A DNA stretch of 64,000 nt, from assembly GCF_963678635.1 (NCBI RefSeq), contig NC_087064.1, forward strand, positions 40,947,165-41,011,164. Reading direction: 5' to 3'. A model generated the notes under the pieces. It did no database searches. It was not told where the DNA came from and saw only the letters and a list, made by a program, of their open reading frames with translations. The position numbers and the translations under genes are program-made. Below, piece after piece: positions 47,828-58,650 of the stretch; position 1 is the stretch's first letter, and each line of letters begins with the position of its first letter. Source of the DNA: Symsagittifera roscoffensis (Eukaryota; Xenacoelomorpha; Acoela; Convolutidae).

Positions 47828-48721
47828 AATATAAAAATTTCCTTCGGATGATGGTGAAATTGGTCCTTTTGTGTCAAATGAAGTTCTATGATTGAAATAT
47901 AGACTTTGCCCTCTAAAGTCTTGTTTTGGTGCTATTTATTTTTGATTTGGGTAAGGTTCATTCAATTGACATATAATGCAATCATTGCATAATACTTTAA
48001 TCCAAATTGGTGCATTTCAGAAGTAAAAATTTTGTGTAAAGTTTGAATATGTCTTTTCTGATCCTGAGTATCCTTTTGTTTTTTATGTGTGTGATATGTT
48101 GAATGTATCAACATCGTGCTGAGGGGAAGACAGGGTACTTTGAAATTGGGTGTTTGATATTCTAAAAGATTTGTATTTTCCTTTTTGGTAGTATTATTAA
48201 ATTTTCTATAGTATCGAAGGAGTGTTTTGTTTCCTAATACCGTTGTATCAGTTTTTGCTGGTTTTGTTTTATTTTTGTGCCATGATTTGAGTTGTCTAAT
48301 AAAACGGTCAAAATTTTGGTATTTTTGTATTATTTGTAGTGTAATTTTCTCTGTTGGTGGTGAAAAAATTTTTTCGACTTCTATTTTTGATAGGGGAATT
48401 GTGGGTCATGAAGGTTAAAAACTTGATTTAGTGTGTATTTTAAATCAGTTGTCGGTAATCCTGATAAATTTAGAATGTCAATTAGATTTTTTTTCTTCTA
48501 TCAATGGGAAGGGATCTTTTTTGTGTGGCTGTTGCTTTATTGTCTTTTGTTGAGTATTAATTTTTATCCAATATGAATATGGAATTGGTTTGAATGTGGA
48601 TGTACCTAATAAATCGACTTCATAGTGATTGTTTTGACAATCTAAATAAAGTGGAAAATGTTGTAAATTATTTATTTGTGATTGATCTATATCGGTTTTT
48701 ACTTTCTATACGTGGCGATGT
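47828..48721 (-). pseudogene. Tether and integrase zinc-finger region, broken
   Basis: Between RNase H and the integrase core. Contains the Cys pair of the HHCC finger and linker sequence with several stops. The same region is found at 61069-61900 in the fourth copy. Confidence 0.6.
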
Positions 48722-49307
48722 TTAGTTTTTTGCAAGATGAAATTTAATAGTTTGTGGTATTTCAACTGTAGTTTTCCGTGTGAGTAATTCAAGTGGTGTA
48801 TTCCTACTTAGCGTATCTGGTATTGCAAGATTTTTTCCTGCCGTCCAAACTATATGTAAGTTTGGGAATTTCATTAAAATTAATTGAAATCTGTAAACTC
48901 GATGGTTTGGATTCGATTTTTGTGAAAAAAGAAATATAATTGGTTTGTGATCCGTAAAAAAAAACTGTTGGAGTTTCATATTCTGTAAGTGTGTACATTA
49001 TAGCTGTGCATTCACTCATAAGAGCAGAGAGTCGTAGTTCGGCATGTGTAAATAGCGAGAATTTGCTGATATAAGATTCATCTTATTTGTTCCACTGTGT
49101 GATTGTAGTAATGATACGCCGATGCCAAACCTTGAAGCATCGCACATTGCATTGAATGGTTGGCTTGGATCTGGGATTGTATTTGATCTTTGTTCTGTTG
49201 GCAATTTTTTTAATTTCGTCAAATCGTGTTTGATGTTCAGTAGTCCATTCAAAGTTGTTTTGCTGTCTAAGGATGTTATAGAAATTATAATTGCATTTTG
49301 TATACAT
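48722..49307 (-). pseudogene. RNase H domain
   Basis: Motifs in order on the minus strand: CDASRFGIGVSLL (first catalytic Asp), then SECTAIMYTLTEYE (Glu region), TDHKPIIFLF (Asp) and IPDTLSRNTP (final Asp/Ser region). Two shifts separate the pieces 49252-49016, 49019-48804 and 48979-48722. RNase H removes the RNA strand during reverse transcription. Confidence 0.82.
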
Positions 49308-49319
49308 ATTTACTGAGAA

Positions 49320-50130
49320 AATTTAACATTCCAAGGACTTCTTGGATTTTCTTTTTATTTGTGGGTGGTTAAAGTTTTTGCATTGCGTCTTTACGTGTTT
49401 TCAACGGAGTTATAGTGTTTCTTTCAATAATGTGTCCAAGAAACTTTACGCGTGTTATAAAAAAAATGATTTATCTGGGGCTGCCTTCAAAATTTCATTT
49501 TCGAGTATTTGATGATACTGTTCCAAATTTATAAATTTTATCAATAGTTTGTGATTGCATGAAAACATCTTCTAAGTATGTGATTGCCTTTTTCTTGAGT
49601 ATAAGTGGTCTAAAAATTTAACTCATGAAAGTTGAAAAAGCTGCTGATCCTATGGATATTCCATAGAAAAATCTGTTGAATTCGTATTGTTGACTTCCAA
49701 TAACGAATTGTGTTAACCGTCGTGATTGTTCATCTAATGGCATTTGATGATATGCACTATTCATGTCTGCGGTTGTGAAATTTTTACCATTTATTTTTGT
49801 TAGAATTAGCTGAAATGGTTCTATGGGCCTATTACATTCAGACTCGTCAATTCGGGAATTGAGATATCTAGCGTCTAGAACAATTTTTAGGGATTTTCAT
49901 TTAGCTAGGATGATAACTGGGTTAATATAGGTGATACCTTTTGGTTGTTCTTCTTTATTTACTGGAGATATAATTTCATATTGATCTAAAATATCAAGTA
50001 GTCTATTTACTTTATCGTGTAAGTGTATTGGTACTTTGCTTGCTATTTCTTTTTTGAAAATTGCTTCAAGTTTTAAATGTAAATGGAGTGGTGAACTAAT
50101 TTTTCCGACATCGAATTTTTGATGTTGCAT
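49320..50130 (-). pseudogene. Reverse transcriptase domain, active-site Asp changed
   Basis: The minus strand reads FTTADMNSAYHQMPLDEQS (motif A with its Asp), FVIGSQQYEFNRFFYGISIG (motif B region) and ITYLEDVFMQS at 49578-49567 (motif C). The usual YLDD is YLED here, a conservative but normally inactivating change. N-terminal fingers occupy 50130-49897. Stops are present near 49895, 49625 and 49490. Confidence 0.88.
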
Positions 50131-50245
50131 AAACTGTTGGATATTTTAATAACAGTTTGGCTAATTTGTCGAATTCGTTTTGTGTTATTTGAGAATGTTG
50201 AAAATCAAACATTGTTAGGAATTTTTGTTGTTCTTCTGTATAATG

Positions 50246-50983
50246 TTATATTTTAAACGTTGGTTTAAAACATGGTGTTTTTGTGAAATAATCTGTGTTT
50301 CTTTTTTCATTGCTTATTATATTGTTTGTTGATAATTCTTCATCAAGAATTGTTGATTGACATATGTCTAGTAATTGTAATAAATTATTGACTCGATATG
50401 CTACTTCGTTTGTGGGTAAAGTTGTGGCATTTGTTTCACAGTATCCTAAGAGTCCTAGAGGCAATGTTATCTGGTATGGTGAATTGTTATATACGTGTAA
50501 CAAAAACACATCGGAGTTTGAACGTTTCATGTATTTTATGGATGAGATTGTTAATCGAAAAAATTTATGGATGGGTTTAAATTCAAGATCTGACATATAG
50601 AGATGTTGTTTATTTTGGTTTTTATCGTATTGGTGAACTTGTTTAATTAAAAAGTTATATACGTTTCCTGATAGTGGTTTCAGATATTTTTGTAGTTGAT
50701 TGTATATAGGGTAAAAATAAGAGAAAAATGGTGGTTGTTTGTTTAATCTTTGAAAGAATGTTAAGGATGTATTTTTCATTCTTGTGTACTTGTCTTTTAT
50801 ATGGAGTTTACTATTTAAAATATATATTGTGGGAACATACTCAGTTATAAATGGTATGCCAATGATATTGTGTTTTATATCTGTTATGTGGAATGTTTGT
50901 TTAAATGGTTTGTTTAAGATTTTGTTTTGTTCCATTGTTCTCGTGGGAACTAGGAAAAGTTGGATTTTACCAAAATTTATCAA
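50246..50983 (-). pseudogene. Protease end and linker to RT
   Basis: 245 codons open on the minus strand. The start completes the aspartic protease (HNIIGIPFI, compare the ILG-type motif). The rest is a linker typical of the protease-RT gap in Gypsy elements, with LPLGLLGYCETN. A matching piece exists at 63802-63539. Confidence 0.7.
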
Positions 50984-51352
50984 TGTTGAGCCCTGTGCTG
51001 TTGCTAATTTGATGGCTGTCTTAATAGGTACTAGGGTTGGATGTAGTGTTTTAATTCATTCCAAGTGGGAATATTAATTATATTTGATTCTGCTCCTGAG
51101 TCGATTAAAAAATCTATTTCAAGATCTGGTGGTTGAAGTTATTTTACTTTTTGGACTTTCTAAGAGAGAGGGAATTGTCCAAATTTTTTCTCTTGGATGT
51201 TCTTTTTGTATATTTTGATATATGTGGTTTGTATTTGAGCTTTTTATTTCGTCTTTTTTGGGTTTAATTACAGTGTTAATTCTATTTACTTCTTGTTCAA
51301 CTGGTACATTATTACTATTAGGTGTAGTGTAGTAATTTTGAAGAAATTCCAA
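50984..51352 (-). pseudogene. Aspartic protease start
   Basis: FLIDSGAESNIINIP on the minus strand, with DSGA encoded at 51102-51091, the active-site motif of retroviral-type aspartic proteases. An open piece upstream (51352-51119) is the gag-protease spacer. Stops occur before and after the motif. Confidence 0.8.
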
Positions 51353-51488
51353 TTGATTTTCGTAAATGTGTGAAGTGAAAGGTTGTTAATTTTTTAACAG
51401 GTTTGTAATCATTTTCAGCTGTGATCATATTAACTGAGATAGTTTTTTTTGTCTCTTTTGCTATGTGTTGATTCACAATTGATGCGGT

Positions 51489-52284
51489 TTAATTGTAATT
51501 CAGTACTTTCTGTATCATCGATACCAGGGGGTCTGAATTTGTCTCTTCAGTTGTTTGTACTTGATTAAATTGTCTTTGATGTTTCGGTGTATTGCTTCTT
51601 TGTTTGTGTTTTGGAATCGGAGAAGCGATAATTTTTTCTATGAGGAGATTGAGATTAATTCCTTTGTCGGTTGTTATAGTTTGGATTCCTATTTTGTGAA
51701 CTATTTCGTGATCTATTATGGTAGTTGTTGTTATTTGTTCGTTGATAATTGGATCTGTTGTATGAATTGTTTCTTGATCTACTGTTTTGTTAAAGTTGAT
51801 TTCGATAATTGGAATAACTTCTATTTCTATTGTTTGAATAGTTTCTGTTTCTATTGTATGATGAGTTTCGTGATCTATCGTTTGAATAGTGTCTATTCCT
51901 AGAATTTGAATGGGAAGTGGTATCAAACAATTCTGTTCTGTTTGAATTTGATCGTGAATAGTTACTTCTATACTGATTATTTTGACTATTTGATCGACTA
52001 TATCTATTTTGTGAGAAATTTCGTGAATTTCTTTGTTCTGGTGATCTACATCTATAACTAGAATTATAGGGTGACTGGTTTTTTGGGTAATTTGAATCAT
52101 TTGGAAGTGGTTTACCAGAGCTGTTGTTACTATGTTTGTTTTTGTTTGGTAAATTTTGGTCTTTTTTCATGTATTGATAGAATGATTTATTTGGTTCTTT
52201 GTATTTTTGTGGTTAGTTTTGGTTATCTTGTTGTTTTTGCCTACATTCGGCAATACTGTGTCCGTATCTTCGGCAATAATTACA
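51489..52284 (-). pseudogene. Gag C-terminus: CCHC zinc knuckle and Arg/Ser/Asn-rich tail
   Basis: CNYCRRYGHSIAEC (52284-52243) is a C-x2-C-x4-H-x4-C knuckle that binds RNA. A TGA stands directly before its first Cys. The frame 52170-51790 is rich in Ser, Arg, Asn and Tyr (SRSNSQNNQYRSNYSRSNS), suiting a basic RNA-binding tail. A second frame over the same DNA (52100-51489) is open for 203 codons with Ile/Glu/Thr repeats. It is probably a by-product of the repetitive codons. Confidence 0.75.
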
Positions 52285-54830
52285 TCATTTTTTGAAAGAT
52301 GGTTTGCCTTTAAAATTTGGGTTTTTCTCATATATGTTTAAAATTTCAGTGATTTTTTCAGTTAGATCTACATCTGAATCTTTTATGTTGTTTATATAGG
52401 TAGTATTTGTTTCGATTCTATTGACGTTTTGTACTTTAAAATTTTCTGTTTCTTCAAGTTTTATTGTGATTTCTGCTTGTTTTAGTTTATCAACTAGTTT
52501 TCTGAAATCTAAATCTGGTTCTCGAATTGAGGAGGGATGTGATGCTCTCTTTTTAATAGCTATTTTCCTTAATTGGGGTGTTAGAGTCATCATTAAAAAT
52601 TCTGTCATTTTCGTGTTATCATAATCATGGGTGTTAAGTGAATATGTTTTTTGAACTAGTGTTTCGATTCGAACTGCCAATTGTTTAATTGTTTCGTTTG
52701 TAGTCTGCGAATTTCCTTACATAAAACTCTTTGATGTTGTTTATTTCTTTCAGAGTCAAATATTTTTGAAAATTTTTGTGTGAATCTTTTTCAATCTGTT
52801 TTTAATAGGTAAAATTTATCTATAGGTAAAACTGAAAACCATTTTTGAGCTGCGCCATCAAGTGTTGTTTGTATTAACGCTGTGCGTCTATGTATCCAAT
52901 TCTGGTGAAGTGGCTTATTAATCGGTTCAGGTCCTTTATTTAGAAATAAATTTGCCTTGACTGCATTTAATTAAAATTCTACAGAGTATTCAGGGTATGT
53001 ACCTGTAAATACCATCAATGGTTTCTTTGATGTTTTTGATGATCCACCCACTAGGTATTGATTCATTGTCATTTGTAGTGATTCTGCGGCATTTGGCATT
53101 TGTGAAAAATTTGTAAGTTGATCTTGTGTTATTTCGTGTTTTTGTAACTAATATGGTAGTGGTATTTCATTTTGCATTTGTGTTGCTTGATAAGAATGCA
53201 TAATGGCTGTGTTTTGTGATTGTGCTGGTTGATAGGATTGTGTGCTTGGTTGATTTTGAATATTCATCGGTTGATAGCTTTGTGTATTAGCTAAATTTTG
53301 TGGGTGATATTTTATGTTTTAAGATACTTGATTTTGTCGAGGTTTTTGTGTACGATATTCTTTTGCGTATGTTGCAAAAATATCTGGTTGATAATAATCG
53401 TCATCATCTGATGATAAATAAATTGATGTGTGATATGGTGTTTGTTGTTTATTCCTATTTTGTTGGAAAAATGAATAATTTTCACAGTGATCTTGAGAGG
53501 GATGTGGATAGTCATGGAAACTTACTGAATTTGTTGATGTCATTGGAAAATTTGACTTTTGTGAAAATAAATGACTTTGCTTTTGTATACGGGGATGATG
53601 AGTTGTTTTCGATGGATTTACATAATTCTAATTGTCTTCTGCGAAATTACTTCTAGTGAATGTTCTTTGTCTGTGTGTTGGTTTTGTCATTGGTCTTTAT
53701 GTCTAATAATCCATATGTGAATATTTTGATACAACCGAGGGTTTAACTGTAGATTGCAATGTTACTTGTGGTAATGTTTGATTTTTAGGTTTTGGCGTTG
53801 TAAGGTTTGGATATATTGGTGAAATACTTTGCTGTGTAGTTGTTACTATTCTTTCAACTACTTCTTCATTTGCAAAACATGATGTTGTTTGAAAATCTTG
53901 TTGTGTAAGATTTCTAGTTCCATTTAAATTATCTTGTTGTACAAGGGTTGAATTTAAGCTATTATTTTGTCTTCTATCAGGTAAAAATGAATTACAGTTT
54001 AAAGGTGTTACATCTATTGTAAGTGGAAATACATGGTCTTTGTGAATAGAAATTGTACTGATTGCTTGACTTGAGATGTCTATTGGTATGTTCAGAATAA
54101 TGGATGAGACCATTCAGGGTCCCAAATATAATCTGATTGTTCTGCAATGACAGTGTCGTCATTGGTACTTTGAGGTCTAACATTTTTTTTGCTTATGCAA
54201 TTAAATCATTATTATGTGTAAAATAATCAATTATGAACCACGCTAAAATGTTTTGTAAATCGTGTTTAACATTTTGTGAAATTTCATTGTTGAAATACTT
54301 TCACGGATTGTATTTAAAAAAGCAGAAAAAGCGGCAATTTCATTTCTTACGTTCGTGTGTCTCGATGTTTGAACTGGTGATGTACTTTCAGTTCCTGTTT
54401 TTTCTAGTATGGATTTATAATTATATATTAGTGAAAAAACATCGTTAGTGAATATTGAATTCGCTCTCTGTGAATTTTTGTCATGTATGTTTTTGATGTA
54501 ATCTGCGAATGCTTTTGAAAGTTATATGTCAACATCGTCTGTTTGAATAAATTGTTTGTTATGAAATTTACTTTCTTTAGTGAGTTCTATGGTGTAGATT
54601 CCATATGGTTGTGTTAGGTTTCATATTCTTTTTAAATAATGGTCGATAATTTGTCTTTTGATTTTCACTTCTGGGAATTCTGCTTTACATGGGCTAATTC
54701 CTTGTTCAAACACATTTTCAATTAATTCAATACGAAATTGTTTTTGTCCTCTATCTTCAGTGAGTGAATTTATGAGAAATGGGAAAACAGAGTTTTCTTC
54801 TGGACTTTCATCACTTGGACTTTGGCTCAT
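52285..54830 (-). pseudogene. Gag N-terminal and capsid-like region
   Basis: The ATG at 54830 overlaps the end of ORF0. Open pieces 54830-54621, 54113-53703, 53543-53319 and 52680-52285 follow, with stops between. The N-terminal pieces match the tandem array units. The last piece (LTPQLRKIAIKKRA, then EPDLDFRKLVDKLKQAE) is helix-rich and capsid-like, just before the zinc knuckle. Gag forms the particle that houses reverse transcription. Confidence 0.65.
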
Positions 54831-55062
54831 TTTTTTGTTTTATAACTGTCAGTGCGTAATTTTCAATGTGTCTGATTGGTTGGTTCCAATTGTATAAACG
54901 TACTGGTTTATTTTTGTATATCTTTTTTATTCTTCTTTTTCCTTGTTTGGATGAATGTGATGTGGCTTCTGAATCAAAAAAAAATTGATCGTGAACTGGG
55001 TAGTTTTTATTTACTGTTTCTTTTAGTTTGCAAAGTGCATCTAAATTACTGACTTCTGATTT
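54811..55062 (-). pseudogene. ORF0: short basic ORF ahead of gag
   Basis: 84 codons open on the minus strand, Lys/Arg-rich, with FFDSEATSHSSKQGKRRIKK and KPVRLYNWNQPIRHIENYAL. It ends at TGA 54811, 20 bases inside the gag start (ATG 54830) and in another frame. The start codon is lost here (TAA precedes it). In the array the antisense copies begin MSIESLSKAERH. Conservation of the YNWNQP block across copies supports real coding. It is not a standard Gypsy protein. Confidence 0.55.
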
Positions 55063-56571
55063 TTAGACTGCGTTACTTCGCTTTGAAAATCTTTTCCGTA
55101 TAATTTGTCTTTGTTTACTTATAATTTTCCTTTTTATTGTTTGTCGTTTTGTTCGAATATATCCAATCGTTTGTTTGTGTGGTGTGATTACGAGATCGTA
55201 TGTTTCGTTATTTATTTCGCAATTGTATAATACGATTGTTTGTTTATTTCCTAAATTGTTTAGTCACATAAGGTTTCGGATGAAGGATGCAAGGTTTTTT
55301 ATTAGTGAATATATATCCTAGACTGTTAGTACTTACGATTTTTTGGTTAGCCAAACTTGGGTCTTTTTATTCAGGGTTGGAGAGAAAAGTAGATATCGAT
55401 TCCTGGGAATGACTGTTACTTTCTCGTGACTATTCTAAGTTAAGGTATTAACTTACTTAACCTTATTTAGGGGTAGTGATTGTGTTCAAGGGTTGGAGAA
55501 TAGTAAATCAATCTACAAGGTGCAGGTATAATTAGAACGCGAGTGGTTCGTTAGGTACTATTTTAAACTTACTAAGATTTAAGATTTAGCCTGGGTCAGG
55601 TAAGAGGGGGGGGGGGGGGGGTGGGGGTTCAAGTGAAGGATGAATAACCAAAGTTCTTCACTGTTTAGCCTAATTAGAATGGTTAGAGTTATTTGAAAAT
55701 TTCTATTAGTCCTGGGTCTTTGAAAGGGTTGGGCAGTGAATCGACGTTTGAGGACGTTAGACACTTTATTAAAAGAATGGGGGAGAACAAAAATGTTCTA
55801 TTTGATCCAAGGATAAGAATTGATGATCACATATAAAATTTATTGGTACAAAACGAATTAATTTAGGTATTTAAGGAGATCCAAGGAAAGCCTTGATGAT
55901 CTGTATTTAAGGTGTAAAGAAATTTAAGTTAAATAAAGATAAAATTTAGGATAAGCTTCAAAAATAATTTTTTGTTTTATTGATAGAAAAAAATTAGTTT
56001 TTGATGATGTTAGTAGTTTTTTGATTGCTATTATGTTTAGGTGATGAAGCTGGAGATGACACAATGATTTGTTTATACTAAAATTTTATGATCATGTTAC
56101 TAATTTTTATTTTTATTTTAAAAATTATATTTTTCAGATATCTTTTTCAATCTTACTGCAGTTTTGGAGGAAACGATTCGATATGTTTTTATCAATTGTT
56201 ATTGTGCAATAGTAAATTTTGTATAGCGCCCGAATTAATCATTGAAGCTTATTCTTCAAGGTTTTATGTTTGCAAATGAAAATATAAATTCCCTGCTAGT
56301 AAAATTCTAAATATAAAAGTTTGTTCTGGCTTTTGCCGTACGACCATGAAACTTAATGGTAAGTTTCTTCGTAGTCGTAGATCGTCTCTTGTCCGAGGTC
56401 TTCTTCCAACACCTGGTATTTCTCGTTTTGTACGGAATAGCGGCTCTGATCTATTGAGTCGTAGAGACATTTCAACTAAATTATTATCATGTAACATTTC
56501 GGAAATGTTTTTGTCTATTTCTAATCTATTTTGTTAGCTCTAAGCTAATTTGTTTTTTAAGGTCTTATTCG
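55063..56571 (-). other. 5' leader of the 18.6-kb element, including a G16 run
   Basis: About 1.5 kb between the primer-site-like motif and ORF0. The part 55330-55770 matches the leader in each array unit. A G16 run at 55606-55621, followed by T and G5, gives C-rich sense RNA. A minus frame 56497-56264 is open for 77 codons with Arg-rich sequence but is not matched elsewhere. Confidence 0.6.
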
Positions 56572-56589
56572 AGACTTATGGTCGCACCA
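56572..56589 (-). other. Primer-binding-site-like motif
   Basis: On the minus strand TGGTGCGACCATAAGTCT begins two bases after the 5' LTR. TGG fits the CCA end of a tRNA. The species was not identified. Confidence 0.55.
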
Positions 56590-56591
56590 GA

Positions 56592-57001
56592 TGAGTTGTG
56601 ACCGAGGTTTAACTCATAGAGTAATTTCGGATAGGGTACATCGTCTGCTCGTCACGCTATCTCATTTTCGGCCGGATAGATTCGTGCAACTTCTTAGTCT
56701 AATACCGATCCTAATCTTACTCTTATATCTACTAGTCTCAGGATGTTTAACTAGTCTCTGCTAGGCTCAATAGATCTAAAGTATACTGGGTTATTGCGAT
56801 TGCTAGAAGGTCTCTTGAAGAGGTAACTAATTTCTAAGTTAAATTCAAATCTCTCTGGTGCTGAAATTACAAGTAATTTCAGCACTTACAAATAAGTGGG
56901 TTGTTAGTTAGATGGATCATGATTGGTTAATATTAAACATTTCATAGTGATAAAAAATCCAATTTATAACCAATAAAAAATGTAGTTTAGATCTGGTTCC
57001 A
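56592..57001 (-). repeat. 5' LTR of the 18.6-kb element
   Basis: 410 bases, TGGAACCAG start and ...CACAACTCA end on the minus strand, about 94% identical by eye to the 3' LTR. The stem-loop lies at 56858-56885. Confidence 0.9.
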
Positions 57002-57630
57002 GTAGGAGAAAAAATCCTATCGGCTCTCAGGGCACAATTCATAAAGTCAGCTGTTTTTACTGGATTTTGCGAAATACACCACCCTGGCTAAATTCAGATG
57101 GACTAGTTATCCACTTTGTTACCTTTATTTTATAGCTGGACATTGTTAACAACCGTTTTGAGAAAACTTTACAGTTGATCGGCGATGAAATTAGATAACT
57201 GGAAAATGGCATGACATCCCGAACGAAAAAAGAGCGGTATGTTTTTGTCACTGAATGTCACCTTGAATTTATCTCAAACAACTTAGAAAATTACAAGGCT
57301 GCCGGTTTTATGGAAAGTTTTTCCAGTGGCGCCTGCAGCGACACCTGAAAAATTGAGCTTAAGGTTTTTCAACTCAACTGCACCGAAGATCACGAATTGC
57401 TCAAAAAGCCTGAAGAAACCATGTATTTTGCTGCAAAGGCGACCGAGATTGGAAAAAATCAGACTGGGCTGAAACGGATTTGTAAGTTGTTCAGTCAACT
57501 TTTTGAGCCATATGATAATTGGTGCACTGATTTACAGAGTGATTTTTTTGACGGAGGACTTAACTACACCGTCAAAACCGTGTCGAATTGGTTAATTTAT
57601 ACTGACATGATCTTAAAATTGATTAAGTGA
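57002..57630 (+). pseudogene. Right half of the split ORF and further decayed coding sequence
   Basis: 57006-57091 continues the frame of 38218-38359. In another frame, 57130-57630 reads as a coding-like sequence with only three stops (TAG about 57129, TAA 57196, TGA 57346). It contains FEKTLQLIGDEIR, then YVFVTECHLEFISNN and, in the last 94 codons, YFAAKATEIGKNQTGLKRI and FEPYDNWCTDLQSDFFDGG, ending at TAA/TGA near 57630. Codon use is unlike the AT-rich spacer. It looks like one old cellular gene, shifted once near 57090. The family is not recognised. Confidence 0.45.
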
Positions 57631-58138
57631 AACAGAATATTTAATGACTTTGGATAGCGAATGGACGTAGATGAAAAACCTACTTCATTTGATGAGCTGC
57701 GGTGATTGCTGACTTTATGTTTTAATGTCTTTCTGCACTATTTATCTTTTTAGACGGTAAAAAATTTTTTAGGTTCAATGAAGTCAAAGCAAAAGAGAAC
57801 GCCGACCAGATGTTCGCACTGATGCAATTTCTTTTCATGATGATCTCTGATCTAATTTGAGATGATGTAGCTGTTTATTGAGTTTCCCTCTTGTAGTATC
57901 TCGATTTAGTTTTTTATTGACTTCTTCATCTTTCCAACAAGATGAATCCGCGAATCTCGATGCCTCCTTAGGTCAGAAGATAAGTACATCTCGCTTGGAA
58001 AATTTCTCGTAAATATGTTACCTCAGAAGTAGCTACGCTTAATCTAGGGTATCAATAAGCTTGCCTCAATTTGCAATATCAATTTGTTTTTAGTTTATTT
58101 TTTTTCCTAATTTACAACTAGCCGAAGATATATAGTCA
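57631..58138. other. Unassigned spacer
   Basis: No shared repeat or convincing ORF was seen. Confidence 0.35.
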
Positions 58139-58240
58139 ACATTTTGGATCTACTTAACAATCTCCACCCCTTTCAAGAAACGGGTGGAGATTCTTAAGTA
58201 GGTACCATAGGGGGGAGATTGTTAAGAAGATCCAACATTT
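58139..58240. repeat. Three-part inverted repeat (two alternative hairpins)
   Basis: CTACTTAACAATCTCCACCC (58150-58169) pairs 19/20 with 58182-58201. The overlapping left segment 58147-58166 also pairs 19/20 with 58214-58233. The left arm can pair with only one partner at a time. Confidence 0.75.
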
Positions 58241-58650
58241 TTTAACTTGCACAACATGAAATCATTCAACCCGTTTTTGTTCCAACTGGCACAATTTTTC
58301 TTCGCAGCCTCTACTTTTTCTTTTTTGATGGCATTTCATAAAATATGGGAGATGAATCGACTTTAAGCGTGGGGAAGCTAGTTTTTCTGACACAATAAGT
58401 GTCTGAAAGTATCCTGAAAAAAATTAGCATCCAAAGTTGTTCAAAGTTGGTAGATTGCTCTTAATGGCGTTAATTGATTAGGTAGATGGCGTTCATTTTG
58501 CCATTCCGAACGTTCAGAAACTCTTTTTAAAGGTACCGCCAAATTATTCGCCTTATTTGTGACCTTGAGCAATTTGATTGGTCAAAATACGGTTGTCTTA
58601 GGTTAATTATTTTTTTTTAAATGAAAAATAATGAGCTCAAATATAGAAAA
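58241..58650. other. Unassigned spacer
   Basis: No ORF or strong repeat recognised. Confidence 0.35.

Larger units (their letters stand above)
38360..57001 (-). mobile_element. Complete 18.6-kb Ty3/Gypsy-type LTR retrotransposon with envelope-like and extra ORFs, decayed
   Basis: LTRs at 56592-57001 (5') and 38360-38770 (3') are in the same minus orientation, with a GTAG target duplication on both outer sides (38356-38359 and 57002-57005). The sense order is leader, ORF0, gag with CCHC knuckle, protease, RT, RNase H, integrase, Pro-rich ORF, envelope-like ORF, post-envelope ORF, small 3' remnants. The RT-RNase H-integrase order places it in Ty3/Gypsy (Metaviridae). At 18.6 kb it is far longer than the usual 5-8 kb. 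The two LTRs differ at about 6% of positions by eye, so the insertion is not recent. TAA, TAG and TGA all interrupt its frames, which argues against a reassigned code. Confidence 0.88.

Noticed and set aside
51555-51902. Plus-strand aromatic-rich frame (115 codons)
   Set aside because: It is the antisense shadow of the gag tail; no start context or conservation.
51489-52100. 203-codon minus-strand frame with Ile/Glu/Thr repeats over the gag tail
   Set aside because: It overlaps the Arg/Ser-rich gag frame, which has the expected place and composition. The second frame is probably opened by the repetitive codons.
38360-57001. Alternative genetic code (TAG or TGA as sense) to explain the broken frames
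   Set aside because: TAA, TAG and TGA all occur inside the frames, together with many shifts, so ordinary decay is sufficient.
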